Shown here one piece after another: positions 1 through 9,398 of a DNA stretch of 64,000 nucleotides (its first letter is position 1; every line of letters begins with the position of its first letter). The stretch is taken from the NCBI RefSeq assembly GCF_021531075.1, contig NZ_JADYTJ010000005.1, positions 36,810 through 100,809 on the forward strand. The letters are read 5' to 3'. The stretch comes from Bacteroides caecigallinarum (GTDB lineage Bacteria > Bacteroidota > Bacteroidia > Bacteroidales > Bacteroidaceae). The notes under the pieces were generated by a model. It had not been told where the DNA came from. It saw nothing but the letters and a program-made list of their open reading frames with translations, and ran no database searches. The translations under genes and the position numbers were made by a program.

Positions 1-1071
1 AATGTCTATACAGAAACTTGTTGTAAGGGCAGCAAGAGCAGAATCGGCACTCGAAAATGCTGCTGCTATTATTCCTATGGTAAAGAACACCAGTACAGCA
101 TATCCCAGATGACCGCCGGCTGCAAACATGGGAAGGAGGTCGTCGCCCTTGGCCGGAATGTCTATATTCATCTGTGTGGCTGCTACCATGAGCAGGATTC
201 CCAATGAAAGGAATAGCAGGTTTACAGGTACGAATGATATCCCGTAGCAGTACATATTCTTTTGTGCTTCTTTCAGATTACGGCAGGAAAGGTTTTTCTG
301 CATCATGTCCTGGTCAAGTCCTGTCATTACTATGGTTATGAATATTCCACTGAAGAACTGTTTGAAGAAGTTCTGTTTAGACTGCCAGTCATCGAAAACG
401 AATATGCGGCTTTCGCTGCTGTTCTTTATGGTGTCTATCACTCCACCAATGTTCAGGTTCAGCTTATCTGCCACATTATATAGTATCAGTCCCAAAGCAA
501 GCAGTAGGCATAATGTTTGCAGACTGTCTGTCCATACTATTGTGCGTATTCCGCTTTTGTGTGTATACAGCCATATCAGAAGTACTGTTCCGATGGCTGT
601 CACGGCAAACGGTATGTTGTAGGCATCGAACACGTAGTGTTGCAGAATGATGCATACCAGATATAGTCTGGCTGCTGCTCCCAACATTTTGGATATTAGA
701 AAGAATGAAGCTCCTGTCTTATATGAATATCTGCCTATTCTTTGCCCCAGATATGTATATATTGACGTAAGGTTCAGCTTATAGTATAAGGGGAGGAGTA
801 CGTGTGCTATTATCAGATACCCCACAAAGAAACCCATGCACGTCTGCATGTAGGTCATGTCTATATTTTTTACCATTCCAGGTACGGATACGAAGGTTAC
901 TCCAGAGAGTGATGCGCCTATCATGCCGAATGATACTATATACCAGGGAGACTGGCGGTTGCCGCGAAAAAATGCATCGTTGTCCGAGTGGCTGCGGGCT
1001 GTGACACGGGATATGCCCAGCAGTATTCCGAAATAGATTATTATGGTGATAAGGATAAATATTCCGTTCAT
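1..1071 (-). CDS. Sodium:solute symporter (SSS family), C-terminus cut by window edge
   Basis: I translated this region by hand: it is open for 357 codons from the ATG at 1071 down to base 1, so the gene continues past the left edge. The protein is strongly hydrophobic with many membrane segments. It shows SSS-family features: an N-terminal segment with SPWYIVSFGMIGASLSGVTF, a GLDQDMMQKNLSCRN stretch typical of SSS transporters, and a late FSSADSALAALTTS motif. The family couples Na+ entry to uptake of sugars, amino acids, sialic acid or similar solutes. The substrate cannot be told here. It diverges from recR and probably has its own -7 element at 1092-1099. Confidence 0.85.
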   Translation of the reverse strand, partial: MNGIFILITIIIYFGILLGISRVTARSHSDNDAFFRGNRQSPWYIVSFGMIGASLSGVTFVSVPGMVKNIDMTYMQTCMGFFVGYLIIAHVLLPLYYKLNLTSIYTYLGQRIGRYSYKTGASFFLISKMLGAAARLYLVCIILQHYVFDAYNIPFAVTAIGTVLLIWLYTHKSGIRTIVWTDSLQTLCLLLALGLILYNVADKLNLNIGGVIDTIKNSSESRIFVFDDWQSKQNFFKQFFSGIFITIVMTGLDQDMMQKNLSCRNLKEAQKNMYCYGISFVPVNLLFLSLGILLMVAATQMNIDIPAKGDDLLPMFAAGGHLGYAVLVFFTIGIIAAAFSSADSALAALTTSFCIDI

Positions 1072-1091
1072 GTTATTAGTAAATTAAAGCA

Positions 1092-1120
1092 CAAAGATAA
1101 TCAGATTTTTTGTATTTTTG
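1092..1120. promoter_or_regulatory. Divergent -7 promoter elements between the symporter gene and recR
   Basis: On the minus strand TATCTTTG (1099-1092) fits the Bacteroidetes -7 consensus TAnnTTTG and lies about 20 nt before the symporter ATG. On the plus strand TATTTTTG (1113-1120) lies 37 nt before recR. I do not see a TTTG at the ideal -33 distance for either, so only the -7 elements are supported. Confidence 0.5.
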
Positions 1121-1157
1121 CGGCTTGAAGTAAACTAACAAACTCAAAAAAGACACA

Positions 1158-1775
1158 ATGAACCAACAATATCCATCGGTACTTTTGGAAAAGGCAGTAG
1201 ACGAGTTCTCGCGCTTGCCTGGCATTGGCAGGAAGACTGCTATGCGACTTGTCCTGCATCTTCTGCGTCAGGATACTGAGGCTGTAGAATCGTTCGGTAA
1301 TGCGATTGTCACGCTTAAGCATGAGGTGAAATACTGTAAGGTATGTCATAATATTTCGGATACGGATGTCTGCCGGATATGTTCCACTCCTTCGCGAGAT
1401 TCTTCAATTGTGTGTGTAGTCGAGAATATCCGCGATGTTATGGCTGTAGAGAATACCCAGCAGTTCAATGGACTATATCATGTGCTTGGTGGTGTGATTT
1501 CTCCTATGGACGGTGTGGGACCTAATGACTTACAGATAGACAGTCTTGTGGATCGTGTCAGGGCAGGTGGAGTGAAAGAGATAATTCTGGCCTTGAGCTC
1601 CACAATGGAAGGCGACAGTACCAACTTCTATATCTTCCGTAAACTGAGCGGACTTGACGTTAAGGTATCTGTTATTTCGCGAGGTATCTCAATAGGCGAT
1701 GAACTGCAGTATACGGATGAGGTTACTTTAGGACGTTCTATAGTGAACAGAATAGAATTTACCGGTAAAATGTGA
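1158..1775 (+). CDS. recR: Recombination mediator RecR
   Basis: The 205-residue protein has the full RecR layout. An N-terminal helix-hairpin-helix region ([12 protein letters not shown], about residues 20-31) is followed by a four-cysteine zinc motif (CKVCHN...CRIC, about residues 58-73). Then comes a Toprim domain starting at [18 protein letters not shown], and a C-terminal [22 protein letters not shown] segment. RecR acts with RecO and RecF to load RecA on single-stranded gaps. Length (about 200 residues) is normal. The start follows an A-rich leader without Shine-Dalgarno, as usual in Bacteroidetes. It is the first gene of a likely three-gene run with a membrane protein and a GNAT acetyltransferase. 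Confidence 0.97.
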   Translation: MNQQYPSVLLEKAVDEFSRLPGIGRKTAMRLVLHLLRQDTEAVESFGNAIVTLKHEVKYCKVCHNISDTDVCRICSTPSRDSSIVCVVENIRDVMAVENTQQFNGLYHVLGGVISPMDGVGPNDLQIDSLVDRVRAGGVKEIILALSSTMEGDSTNFYIFRKLSGLDVKVSVISRGISIGDELQYTDEVTLGRSIVNRIEFTGKM

Positions 1776-1790
1776 TAAAACAAAATTTTA

Positions 1791-2255
1791 ATGATGGAAA
1801 AGAAAATAGACAGATTGCTAAGGCTGCTTAAAATAGAGTTTGCTATCATGTGGGTGATTATTATAGCTCTGATGGCAGTATATGAAAATGGTATCCTGGA
1901 GGAAGGGGTCCTGGTTGGTAATGCCAGTGCCGAATATATTGCTCAGTTGACTGGTGTATTGCTTGCAATATGCCTTATTCCGATGTCGTTACGAATCTTC
2001 AATCTGTCGCTTACAAAGTATATAAGGAATCTTGATATTGATAATGCTCTGAAGAGTTACCGTCGATGGAGTGAGGTAAGGATTATATTACTGTCGGTAG
2101 TGGCTGTGTTCAATATTTCTCTATATTATTGGACTATGGATACGACGGGGTTGCTTTGCGGAGCTATGGCATTACTGGCTTCAATGTTCTGCGTCCCAGG
2201 TAAGAAAAGACTGCTTTCGGAACTTGATTTACTAAAAGAAGAGGAGGAGTCATGA
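1791..2255 (+). CDS. Small integral membrane protein of unknown function
   Basis: This 154-residue protein is not recognised as a named family. It starts with a short basic amphipathic segment. Four hydrophobic stretches follow: FAIMWVIIIALMAVY, LTGVLLAICLIPMSL, IILLSVVAVFNISLYYW and LLCGAMALLASMFCV. It ends in an acidic cytoplasmic tail (LDLLKEEEES). The gene lies 15 nt after recR, and its stop overlaps the next start in an ATGA arrangement, so the three are probably cotranscribed and translationally linked to the acetyltransferase. Two adjacent ATG codons (1791, 1794) are both possible starts. Confidence 0.8.
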   Translation: MMEKKIDRLLRLLKIEFAIMWVIIIALMAVYENGILEEGVLVGNASAEYIAQLTGVLLAICLIPMSLRIFNLSLTKYIRNLDIDNALKSYRRWSEVRIILLSVVAVFNISLYYWTMDTTGLLCGAMALLASMFCVPGKKRLLSELDLLKEEEES

Positions 2256-2770
2256 ATCCGGATATAATTCTTCGTGCACCAGAGCCGGAAGACCTTGACA
2301 TCATGCTGGCTATAGAAAACAATTCTGATTTATGGGTACATAATGGTGGTAATACCGGACCTTATTCACGTTATCAGATGAAACAGTACATAGCTGCCAA
2401 TACTAACAATATATATACTGACCAACAGTTGAGGCTTATGATTGTATTGTCTGACGGTGAGGTGGCAGGAATAATAGATGTTTTCGATTTTGATGTACGC
2501 AACAATAGGGGAGAGGTTGGAATAGTAGTGCTGCCTGAATTCAGGGGAAAGGGTATTGGTCGGAAAGCCCTTAGTCTGATAGAGGAGCATTGTTTCAGAT
2601 TTTTGAGTATGAATCAGCTATATGCCTATGTCAGGTGCGATAATATGGCAGGACGTAACACTTTCCTTGCATGCGGATTTAAGGAAACAGCTGTCCTTAA
2701 ATCGTGGATACGTCGCGGACAGCAGTATTATGATGTATGTATGTACCAGAAAATAATGGAAACAGAATAA
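2252..2770 (+). CDS. GNAT-family N-acetyltransferase (RimJ/RimL-like)
   Basis: The 172-residue protein matches GNAT acyltransferases that resemble ribosomal-protein acetylases. It has an N-terminal ILRAPEPEDLDIMLAIEN strand-helix, a central GEVGIVVLPEFRGKGIG acetyl-CoA motif A (about residues 88-104) and a C-terminal NTFLACGFKETAVLKSW segment. The enzyme transfers acetyl groups from acetyl-CoA to an amine, but the substrate is not predictable. Its ATG overlaps the stop of the upstream membrane-protein gene by four bases. Confidence 0.9.
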   Translation: MNPDIILRAPEPEDLDIMLAIENNSDLWVHNGGNTGPYSRYQMKQYIAANTNNIYTDQQLRLMIVLSDGEVAGIIDVFDFDVRNNRGEVGIVVLPEFRGKGIGRKALSLIEEHCFRFLSMNQLYAYVRCDNMAGRNTFLACGFKETAVLKSWIRRGQQYYDVCMYQKIMETE

Positions 2771-2778
2771 CTTGCGTG

Positions 2779-3369
2779 TCAGTTCATTGACGGTATGGCT
2801 GGATATTTAGCCCATGTGCAGTATGGCTCTCCCATATCGTTCAGACTGTTCTGCCATAAGTTTCTATGGCTTTCATTGAATAGTCTTTCTTTTGATATTT
2901 CGCTTACTATCCATGTGTTGTCTTTCATTTCGGACTGTAATTGTCCCTCGCTCCATCCTGCATATCCCAGATAGAAACGAACTCTTCCTATATATGTATT
3001 CTCTGATTTTATGCAATCTATCATCTGGCCGAAATCTCCATTCATGAAGAGTCCGTTTCCTAGCGGAAGTGAATCTTTTATTTTCTCTATGTCGTGTATA
3101 AAGAACATTGTATCACGTCCTACGGGACCTCCTTTATAGACAGGTATTGAAGGTACATTATCTAAATCTTTAACCAGGTCGTTTAATGCTACGTGGTATC
3201 TGAAATCTTTGTTCAGTACAACACCCATATCGCCTTTATCTTCGTGATTTATCATAAGTATCACTGAGCGTGAGAAATGATAGTCATTTAATAATGGTGA
3301 AGCTATTAATATTCTGCCTTTGTTGGGAACTATGTTGTTGGATTTAACTTGAAATATATTTTCGTACAT
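2779..3369 (-). CDS. YqgE/AlgH family protein (UPF0301)
   Basis: At 196 residues this matches the YqgE/AlgH (DUF179) family. Recognisable segments are GRILIASPLLNDYHFSRSVI near residue 20, HEDKGDMGVVLNK near residue 42, and YKGGPVGRDTMFFIH near residue 78. Further on are RVRFYLGYAGWSEGQL near residue 128 and a W-rich tail (NTWIVS...LWQNSL). The molecular function of the family is not established; the name AlgH comes from an alginate regulator in Pseudomonas. It is the last gene of a minus-strand run (gap 28 nt after the GNAT gene) and converges on the plus-strand GNAT gene with only 8 nt between stops. Confidence 0.93.
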   Translation of the reverse strand: MYENIFQVKSNNIVPNKGRILIASPLLNDYHFSRSVILMINHEDKGDMGVVLNKDFRYHVALNDLVKDLDNVPSIPVYKGGPVGRDTMFFIHDIEKIKDSLPLGNGLFMNGDFGQMIDCIKSENTYIGRVRFYLGYAGWSEGQLQSEMKDNTWIVSEISKERLFNESHRNLWQNSLNDMGEPYCTWAKYPAIPSMN

Positions 3370-3397
3370 ATATTGCCTTGATTAATTTGTTTTTCTG

Positions 3398-3883
3398 TTA
3401 TAGTATCAGTTCATAATCTATTACGTCAAGATATTTGCCGAATTTCATACCTACTTTCTTGAAATGTGATACACGTTCAAATCCAAGTTTCTCATGAAGA
3501 ATGAAGCTGCTGTTGTTTCCTTCAGTTATACATGCAATGAGTGTCATGAATTTTTTTTCCCGGCATATGTTTATCAGTTCCTGCATCAGTTTCTTTCCTA
3601 TTCCTTGTCCTGTGTATTCAGGAGCTACGTAGACGGTAGTTTCTAGTGTACGGCTATATGCATCTTTTTCTTTCCAGGGGTGTGCATAGCAAAATCCTGC
3701 AATATACCCTTCTGTAGTTTTATAGACCAAATATGGATATGAGCAGGAGAGTGCTTCTATACGTTCAGACATTTTTTCTACAGTCCACTCTTGCGTATCA
3801 AAAGTTGCAACACTTTCGCGTATATAATGGTTATATATATTGGCTATTTGTTCTGCATCTGATACCAATACTTTTTTTATCAT
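3398..3883 (-). CDS. GNAT N-acetyltransferase, phosphinothricin/methionine sulfone type
   Basis: The 161-residue protein resembles the Pat/Bar/MnaT branch of GNAT enzymes. Its N-terminus reads DAEQIANIYNHYIRESVATFD, the middle has the typical GFCYAHPWKEKDAYSRTLETTVYV, and the acetyl-CoA site is EYTGQGIGKKLMQELI (about residues 90-105). Family members acetylate methionine sulfone, methionine sulfoximine or phosphinothricin, and in other cases toxic amino-acid analogues. The true substrate here is unknown. It sits between the AGCS symporter (41 nt) and yqgE (28 nt), so co-transcription with an amino-acid transporter is likely. Confidence 0.88.
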   Translation of the reverse strand: MIKKVLVSDAEQIANIYNHYIRESVATFDTQEWTVEKMSERIEALSCSYPYLVYKTTEGYIAGFCYAHPWKEKDAYSRTLETTVYVAPEYTGQGIGKKLMQELINICREKKFMTLIACITEGNNSSFILHEKLGFERVSHFKKVGMKFGKYLDVIDYELIL

Positions 3884-3924
3884 ATTGTTTTATTTTCATT
3901 GTAATAAACAAATATACGAAATAT

Positions 3925-5331
3925 TTACCAACAATTGATATCTTTTTCTATATCTTTCATTTTATCTTTAGTAAAGACAGGACTTTTTATACCGTTTTTC
4001 TTTTGCATTAGGTAGTCATCAAGAAGCCTGAAAGCATATTTGCCCAACAATATAATTGCTATAAGATTACATATAGCCATCAGTGCCATTGTAACATCGG
4101 CCAGACTCCACACAAAGTTCAGACTGGCTATGGAACCGAAAAATACCATTGCACCAACCAATATGCGATATATATGTATCACACTTTGTCTCTTTGTAAT
4201 GAAACGTATGTTGGCTTCTCCATAATAATAGTTTCCAAGTATGCTGCTATATGCGAAGAACAGTATAGCAACGGCTATGTATGTACTTCCGATACTTCCA
4301 ATTTGGCTGTTCAGTGCAGCTTGTGTGAGTTGTATACCGTCAAGTCCTGCATTTAGATTTTCACCACTGAACAAAATAATGAATGCGGTGCATGTACATA
4401 TCAGTAATGTGTCTGTAAAGACTCCAAGAGCCTGAATGAATCCTTGTTTGGCCGGATGAGTGACGTGTGCAGTGGCTGCTGCATTTGGTGCTGAACCCAT
4501 TCCGGCCTCGTTGCTGAACAGTCCTCTTTTTATACCCTGCATAAGTGCTGCACCTATTCCTCCTCCAACAGCCTGCTCAATACCGAATGCATTTTTTATT
4601 ATCAGAATTATTATATCTGGCAGGTGCGTTATATTGCTGATTACTATATATAATGCAAGGATTATATACCCTAATGCCATGAAAGGAACCAGAAAACTGC
4701 TGACGTTTGCTATTCGGTGTACACCTCCAAAAATAATGATTATTGTAAGTAATGTAATTCCAATTCCCATATAGACCGGGGGGATATTGAATGCACTGTC
4801 GAACGCTGCGCATATTGTGTTACTTTGCACGGAATTGAATGCAAAACCGAATGTGATAGTAATCAATATTGCAAAAAGAACTCCAATCCATCGTTTTTTT
4901 AATCCCTTTTCCATATAGTAGGCTGGTCCGCCTATGTAGGAATGTTTGCTTTTAATCTTAAAAAGTTGTGCTAATGATGATTCTACAAATGCACTGCTTG
5001 CTCCCAAGAGAGCTATTATCCACATCCAGAAGATTGCTCCGGGGCCTCCGACTGTTATGGCTGTAGCTACACCTGCAAGGTTGCCTGTACCTACACGACT
5101 GGCTAAAGAAATAGTAAATGCCTGAAATGAAGAGATATGTTTTTCATGACCGTCTATCTTGGCTGTAGAGTCGCCAAGTAGTCTTATCATTTCTCCCAAC
5201 ATCCTGAACTGTACAAATCTGGTTTTGAAACTGAACCATATTGCACATCCCAGCAACATAGCTATAAGGATGTATGTCCAAAGTATATCGTTTGCCTGAT
5301 TGATGAATTCTGTTATAATGCTCATTATCAA
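3925..5331 (-). CDS. Alanine/glycine:cation symporter (AGCS family)
   Basis: The 468-residue protein is a multi-span transporter of the AGCS family (Na+-driven alanine, glycine and related amino acid uptake). Diagnostic stretches are FQAFTISLASRVGTGNLAGVATAI near residue 70 and GGPGAIFWMWIIALLGASSAF next to it. Others are YIGGPAYYMEKGLKKRW near residue 136 and GIKRGLFSNEAGMGSAPNAAA near residue 264. Length fits the family. The gene lies 31 nt downstream of the AlbA_2 gene, in the run that starts with dsbD and the cysteine desulfidase. That context makes cysteine or a related small amino acid a plausible substrate, but this is inference. ATG codons at 5331 and 5325 are both possible starts. 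Confidence 0.93.
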   Translation of the reverse strand: MIMSIITEFINQANDILWTYILIAMLLGCAIWFSFKTRFVQFRMLGEMIRLLGDSTAKIDGHEKHISSFQAFTISLASRVGTGNLAGVATAITVGGPGAIFWMWIIALLGASSAFVESSLAQLFKIKSKHSYIGGPAYYMEKGLKKRWIGVLFAILITITFGFAFNSVQSNTICAAFDSAFNIPPVYMGIGITLLTIIIIFGGVHRIANVSSFLVPFMALGYIILALYIVISNITHLPDIIILIIKNAFGIEQAVGGGIGAALMQGIKRGLFSNEAGMGSAPNAAATAHVTHPAKQGFIQALGVFTDTLLICTCTAFIILFSGENLNAGLDGIQLTQAALNSQIGSIGSTYIAVAILFFAYSSILGNYYYGEANIRFITKRQSVIHIYRILVGAMVFFGSIASLNFVWSLADVTMALMAICNLIAIILLGKYAFRLLDDYLMQKKNGIKSPVFTKDKMKDIEKDINCW

Positions 5332-5362
5332 AAAAAATATAATTTCTTTTTATGTTTTTGAT

Positions 5363-6016
5363 TTATGGTGTTATATCCTCTTTCAGTTTGAAATAGAATG
5401 TATGTTCTTTGAAAACTTGCTCCACAAGTCCAAATCTGATGAAATCAGCCAATAATCTGCTTGTGGTAATTCTTGGAATTTCTGACAGTTTACTGCATTT
5501 GTTTAGTGTCAGCTCTCCATATTTATCCAAAATGTTGAGAAGATGTTTTTCTCTTTCGGAATATGTAACGATAACCTTTTCTTCCTGCTTGTTGTGTTTC
5601 CATCTGTTTAGGAAAACTGTATCAGCAAGAATATTCTCATCTTTTATTCTGACGTATGCCCATGCCTTGTTTTCTGCATCAATTGCGCAGACAGGTTTGT
5701 TTTTACTCTCTTCTATAGTAACTTCAAGAATATCTTTGCCCTGAACTCGGTATATCTTGTTCGAGATATTCACCTCAGGCTTGCAATACATTTTTGCGGC
5801 GGCCTCTATCATATAAATTTCTTCTTCAGAGCGCACGCCCGCTATTTTTCCGTTATCTTTTACTCCAACCAAAAGTCTTCCGCCTTCAGTATTTGAGAAG
5901 GCGGATATGCTTTTGGCTATTTTCCTTGCATCCGAAATAGCGAATTTAAAATCCTGATGGACGTGTTCACCTTCGTCAATCAGTTTTAGTATATAAGATT
6001 CGTCAGTAGGGTGCAT
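5363..6016 (-). CDS. AlbA_2 (Schlafen-like) domain protein with C-terminal winged helix
   Basis: In this 217-residue protein, residues 1-125 look like an AlbA_2/divergent AAA-4 domain. The marks are EGEHVHQDFKFAISDARKIA, then AKSISAFSNTEGGRLLVGVKDNGKIAGV, then a strand-rich section ending in AWAYVRIKDENILAD. The C-terminal third (YSEREKHLLNILDKYGELTLNKC...TTSRLLADFIRFGLVEQ) looks like a winged-helix DNA-binding domain. Proteins of this architecture are commonly annotated as putative transcriptional regulators, but no activity is established for this one. It lies between cyuA (42 nt) and the AGCS symporter (31 nt) and might regulate them. Confidence 0.85.
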   Translation of the reverse strand: MHPTDESYILKLIDEGEHVHQDFKFAISDARKIAKSISAFSNTEGGRLLVGVKDNGKIAGVRSEEEIYMIEAAAKMYCKPEVNISNKIYRVQGKDILEVTIEESKNKPVCAIDAENKAWAYVRIKDENILADTVFLNRWKHNKQEEKVIVTYSEREKHLLNILDKYGELTLNKCSKLSEIPRITTSRLLADFIRFGLVEQVFKEHTFYFKLKEDITP

Positions 6017-6058
6017 AATGAGTTTAGTTTTGTGTTTGTGTAGTATATGAATAGTCTT

Positions 6059-7357
6059 TTAATATTCGCAAGACTTGTGGGTCATGATGTCGAGTACTAC
6101 CTTATCCGTTTCGTTCATTCCTACAGAGCCGATTCTGGTAAGGTTTCTTATACTCAAATCAACATCATCTTCTATTATACCTTCTACGGAAGTTACACAC
6201 TTCTGTTCCATTGCCATAATGGCAGAGAATACAGCTGTAGATACTCCACTTGTAACTTTCAGTGCACAGCTAGGTTTTGCTCCGTCGCATATCATACCCG
6301 TAAGATTGGCTATCATATTCTGTACGGCATAAACTATCTGCTGATATTCTCCTCCCATGAGATATGTTATACCACAGCTACTACCTGTAGCAGCTACCAC
6401 ACATCCGCATAGTGCAGAGAGACGACCGAGACTCTGTTTGATATAAATTACAGTAAGATGGCTCAATGTCAGGGCGCGAATAAGTTCTTCTTCTGTCTTG
6501 TTGTTGTCTTCAGCATATACCACTACAGGCATTGTTGCTGCTATACCCTGATTACCGCTTCCTGAATTGCTCATCACTGGAATCATGGCACCTGCCATAC
6601 GCGCATCGCATGCAGCTGATGTATATGAAAGTATATGAGTGAAAGTATTGTCTCCCATAATATCTCTTTCATTTTTGCATCCCATCAGTGTCTTGCCCAG
6701 TTCATGTCCGTAATGACCTTTAAGAGAACGTTCAGCAGCCTGCTTGTTGAGGCGTTTTGACTCAAGGATAAATCTTATCTCATCCAGTGGAGCTGTAGTG
6801 GCAAATTCATAAACCTTGTGCAGGCTGAGGTTGAGTTCATCATCGTTAAACTCGTTCTCACCGGCCACCTTTTCATTCAGAATGACATCGCTATTCTTGC
6901 TTACATATACGAAATTTGTATGTCCACCGCTGATTATTGCTGTTGCTTCATCCTTTCCGGCCGAACATTTTACTTCAATGTACAGTTTTTCTTCAATACC
7001 ATATTTTAGGCCTATTTCAATGGCTTGCGAGTCAATCATCTTCTTGCCTTCTTCTACGGCTTCAGGTGTACAGTCTTTTAAGACTTCAAGCTGATAATCT
7101 GATTTTCCGATGATTGCGCCCAACGCTATAGCTATAGGAAGTCCTATCATGCCTGTACCGGGAATTCCAACACCCATGGCATTTTTCAGGATGTTTGCGC
7201 TAAGCAGTACTGATATCTTTTCAGGTTTTTTTTCCAATGTCTCTGTTGCTTTAGCTACACAAAGAGCTACTGCGATAGGCTCTGTACAACCTATCGCAGG
7301 AACAACTTCTTTCTTTATCAGGGCAATTATTTGCTCTCTTTCTGATTTTGAAATCAT
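6059..7357 (-). CDS. cyuA: L-cysteine desulfidase family protein (CyuA/YhaM, UPF0597)
   Basis: The 432-residue protein matches the serine-dehydratase-alpha-like family that includes E. coli CyuA (YhaM) and the archaeal L-cysteine desulfidase. The family uses a [4Fe-4S] cluster and degrades cysteine to pyruvate, ammonia and sulfide. Visible marks are VPAIGCTEPIAVALCVAKA near residue 17, NAMGVGIPGTGMIGLPIA near residue 60, and SNSGSGNQGIAATMP near residue 264. Three further cysteine sites follow: GSSCGITYLMGG, GMICDGAKPSCALKV and KCVTSVEGI. It follows dsbD by only 12 nt. Assignment to the family is firm; the substrate is by analogy. Confidence 0.88.
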   Translation of the reverse strand: MISKSEREQIIALIKKEVVPAIGCTEPIAVALCVAKATETLEKKPEKISVLLSANILKNAMGVGIPGTGMIGLPIAIALGAIIGKSDYQLEVLKDCTPEAVEEGKKMIDSQAIEIGLKYGIEEKLYIEVKCSAGKDEATAIISGGHTNFVYVSKNSDVILNEKVAGENEFNDDELNLSLHKVYEFATTAPLDEIRFILESKRLNKQAAERSLKGHYGHELGKTLMGCKNERDIMGDNTFTHILSYTSAACDARMAGAMIPVMSNSGSGNQGIAATMPVVVYAEDNNKTEEELIRALTLSHLTVIYIKQSLGRLSALCGCVVAATGSSCGITYLMGGEYQQIVYAVQNMIANLTGMICDGAKPSCALKVTSGVSTAVFSAIMAMEQKCVTSVEGIIEDDVDLSIRNLTRIGSVGMNETDKVVLDIMTHKSCEY

Positions 7358-7369
7358 CTTTCTGATTAT

Positions 7370-9361
7370 TTATTTTTTGTAGTTCTTTAAACCGGTTTCA
7401 AGGAAATCTATATATAGATTGATGTCCTCATCGTATGAATATGATTTGTTCAGAGGCATACCTTCATTGTCCACCAGTACATAGAATGGCTGTGCATTTG
7501 CTCCGAACTTGGAACGTTGCAGATAGCTCCACTTGTCACCTACAGTACGCAAAGTACGTTCCTTGCCGTTCTCTGTTACAGTAATAGGTTCAGCCAATTT
7601 AGTCTTGTCGTCAACGTATAGTGTGATAAGTACATAATCTTCTGTCAATAGCTTGCTCACATTCTGGTCTGTCCAAACAGCCAGTTCCATCTTTCTGCAG
7701 TTTACGCATCCATATCCTGTGAAGTCTAGCATTACAGGTTTATTATTCATACGTGCGTATTCCATACCTGCTTCATAATCTGTGAATTTTGCATGTACTT
7801 CATTTTTATATAAGTTGAAATCCTGTGTCTGCATAGGAGGAGCGAATGCACTTACAGCTTTTAGTGGAGCTCCCCAAAGACCTGGTATCATATAAATGGC
7901 GAATGCCAGAGATATTAGGGCCATGAAAAATCTCGGTACGCTTACTTTCTGGTCGTCATCATCATGAGGGAATTTGATTTTACCCAACAGATACATACCA
8001 AGCAGACCGAATATAACAATCCACAATGCAAGGAATGTCTCGCGGTCAAGTATTCTCCATCCATATGCAAGATCGGCAACAGAAAGGAATTTCAGTGCGA
8101 AAGCCAGTTCAAGGAAACCTAATGTCACTTTGATGACATTCATCCATCCACCTGATTTAGGCATTGATTTAAGCCATGACGGGAATAGGGCGAAGAGTGT
8201 GAACGGTAACGCAAGAGCTATGGCAAAACCAAGCATACCTATTGCAGGTGCAATAACGCTGCCAGTAGTAGAAACTTCTACAAGCAAGAAACCGATTATA
8301 GGACCTGTACAAGAGAATGATACAAGTGACAATGTGAATGCCATAAGGAATATGCTTAACAGACCTGTTGTCTGTTCGGCCTTGCTGTCAACTGCATTGC
8401 TCCATTTTGAAGGAAGTGTTATTTCGAAAGCTCCGAAGAATGATGCTGCAAAAACAAGAAGCATCAGACAGAAAAGTATATTGAATACAGCATTGGTTGA
8501 TAATGCGTTAAGAGCGCTAGCGCCGAAAATAAGTGTGATGGCAAGTCCAAGGGTAAGATAGATGACTACTATTGAGGCACCGTATGTCCATGCGTCGCGT
8601 ATTCCTTTCTTCTTGTCCTTAGTACGTTTGAGGAAGAAACTTACTGTCATAGGTATTATAGGCCATACACAAGGAGTGAACAGTGCAAGAAGACCTCCGG
8701 CCAAACCTGTCAGGAATATATATATCCACGACATTGATTCTTCTCCAGCATGCTCGCCGAAACTGTTAAGTTCGTTTATTACAGGTTTCCAATAGTCAGT
8801 TTTTTCAGATGAAGCAATTTTTAGAGGAGTCATGCTTATTTCAGAGCTGCCATCTGCATTATTAGTAATATCTTCTTTACTTTCACTTGCAGTAGCAGGA
8901 CTTGTACTTGTTCCGTTAAAGCTGAAATCCACGCTGGTAGGAGGGAGGCAATTTTCATCATTACATGCACCGTATTCCAGATAACCTTTAATACTATAGT
9001 TCTTATCTGTTATTTTTATTTTCTGTATGAATGTAGCCTTATCTTTGAAATATCTTACTTTCATACCGAAAATAGGATCCATTTCGTTTATCTCATTTCC
9101 AACAGGAGTCAGTTTACCTATAGTTTCAGCTCCTTGGATTTGATCAATGTTGAAAGATGCGGAAATCGGACCACCTTCTTCTAATTCTGTTGAATAGACA
9201 TGCCATCCTTTATCAATTGTGGCATTGAAAATAATTTCAGCCTCACTGTCTGAATTTTGTTTCCATTCAGTTTTGAATTTTATTGGCTCTTGTATTTGAG
9301 CTAGAGCCGGTAAGGCTAAGAGGACTGACAATAGCCAGTAGAACAATAGTCTTTTCGTCAT
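7370..9361 (-). CDS. dsbD: Thiol:disulfide interchange protein DsbD
   Basis: The 663-residue protein has all three DsbD parts. A signal peptide (LLSVLLALPALAQ) leads to a periplasmic alpha-like domain with C133 and C138 (YGACNDENCLPP). A multi-span membrane domain follows, with its two redox cysteines C231 (LFTPCVWPIIP) and C351 (SFSCTGPIIGF). The C-terminal thioredoxin-like domain has C552-VN-C555. DsbD moves electrons from cytoplasmic thioredoxin across the inner membrane to periplasmic thiol proteins. It heads a six-gene minus-strand run with the cysteine desulfidase; a -7 element lies at 9399-9406. It may also feed TlpA-like lipoproteins such as the one at 9919-11091. Confidence 0.95.
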   Translation of the reverse strand: MTKRLLFYWLLSVLLALPALAQIQEPIKFKTEWKQNSDSEAEIIFNATIDKGWHVYSTELEEGGPISASFNIDQIQGAETIGKLTPVGNEINEMDPIFGMKVRYFKDKATFIQKIKITDKNYSIKGYLEYGACNDENCLPPTSVDFSFNGTSTSPATASESKEDITNNADGSSEISMTPLKIASSEKTDYWKPVINELNSFGEHAGEESMSWIYIFLTGLAGGLLALFTPCVWPIIPMTVSFFLKRTKDKKKGIRDAWTYGASIVVIYLTLGLAITLIFGASALNALSTNAVFNILFCLMLLVFAASFFGAFEITLPSKWSNAVDSKAEQTTGLLSIFLMAFTLSLVSFSCTGPIIGFLLVEVSTTGSVIAPAIGMLGFAIALALPFTLFALFPSWLKSMPKSGGWMNVIKVTLGFLELAFALKFLSVADLAYGWRILDRETFLALWIVIFGLLGMYLLGKIKFPHDDDDQKVSVPRFFMALISLAFAIYMIPGLWGAPLKAVSAFAPPMQTQDFNLYKNEVHAKFTDYEAGMEYARMNNKPVMLDFTGYGCVNCRKMELAVWTDQNVSKLLTEDYVLITLYVDDKTKLAEPITVTENGKERTLRTVGDKWSYLQRSKFGANAQPFYVLVDNEGMPLNKSYSYDEDINLYIDFLETGLKNYKK

Positions 9362-9398
9362 TTTTTTACAATAAAATTAAGAGTTGATAATTTTTCTG

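Noticed and set aside
7974..8561. 195-codon open frame on the plus strand
   Set aside because: Antisense shadow of dsbD with low-complexity composition and no promoter.
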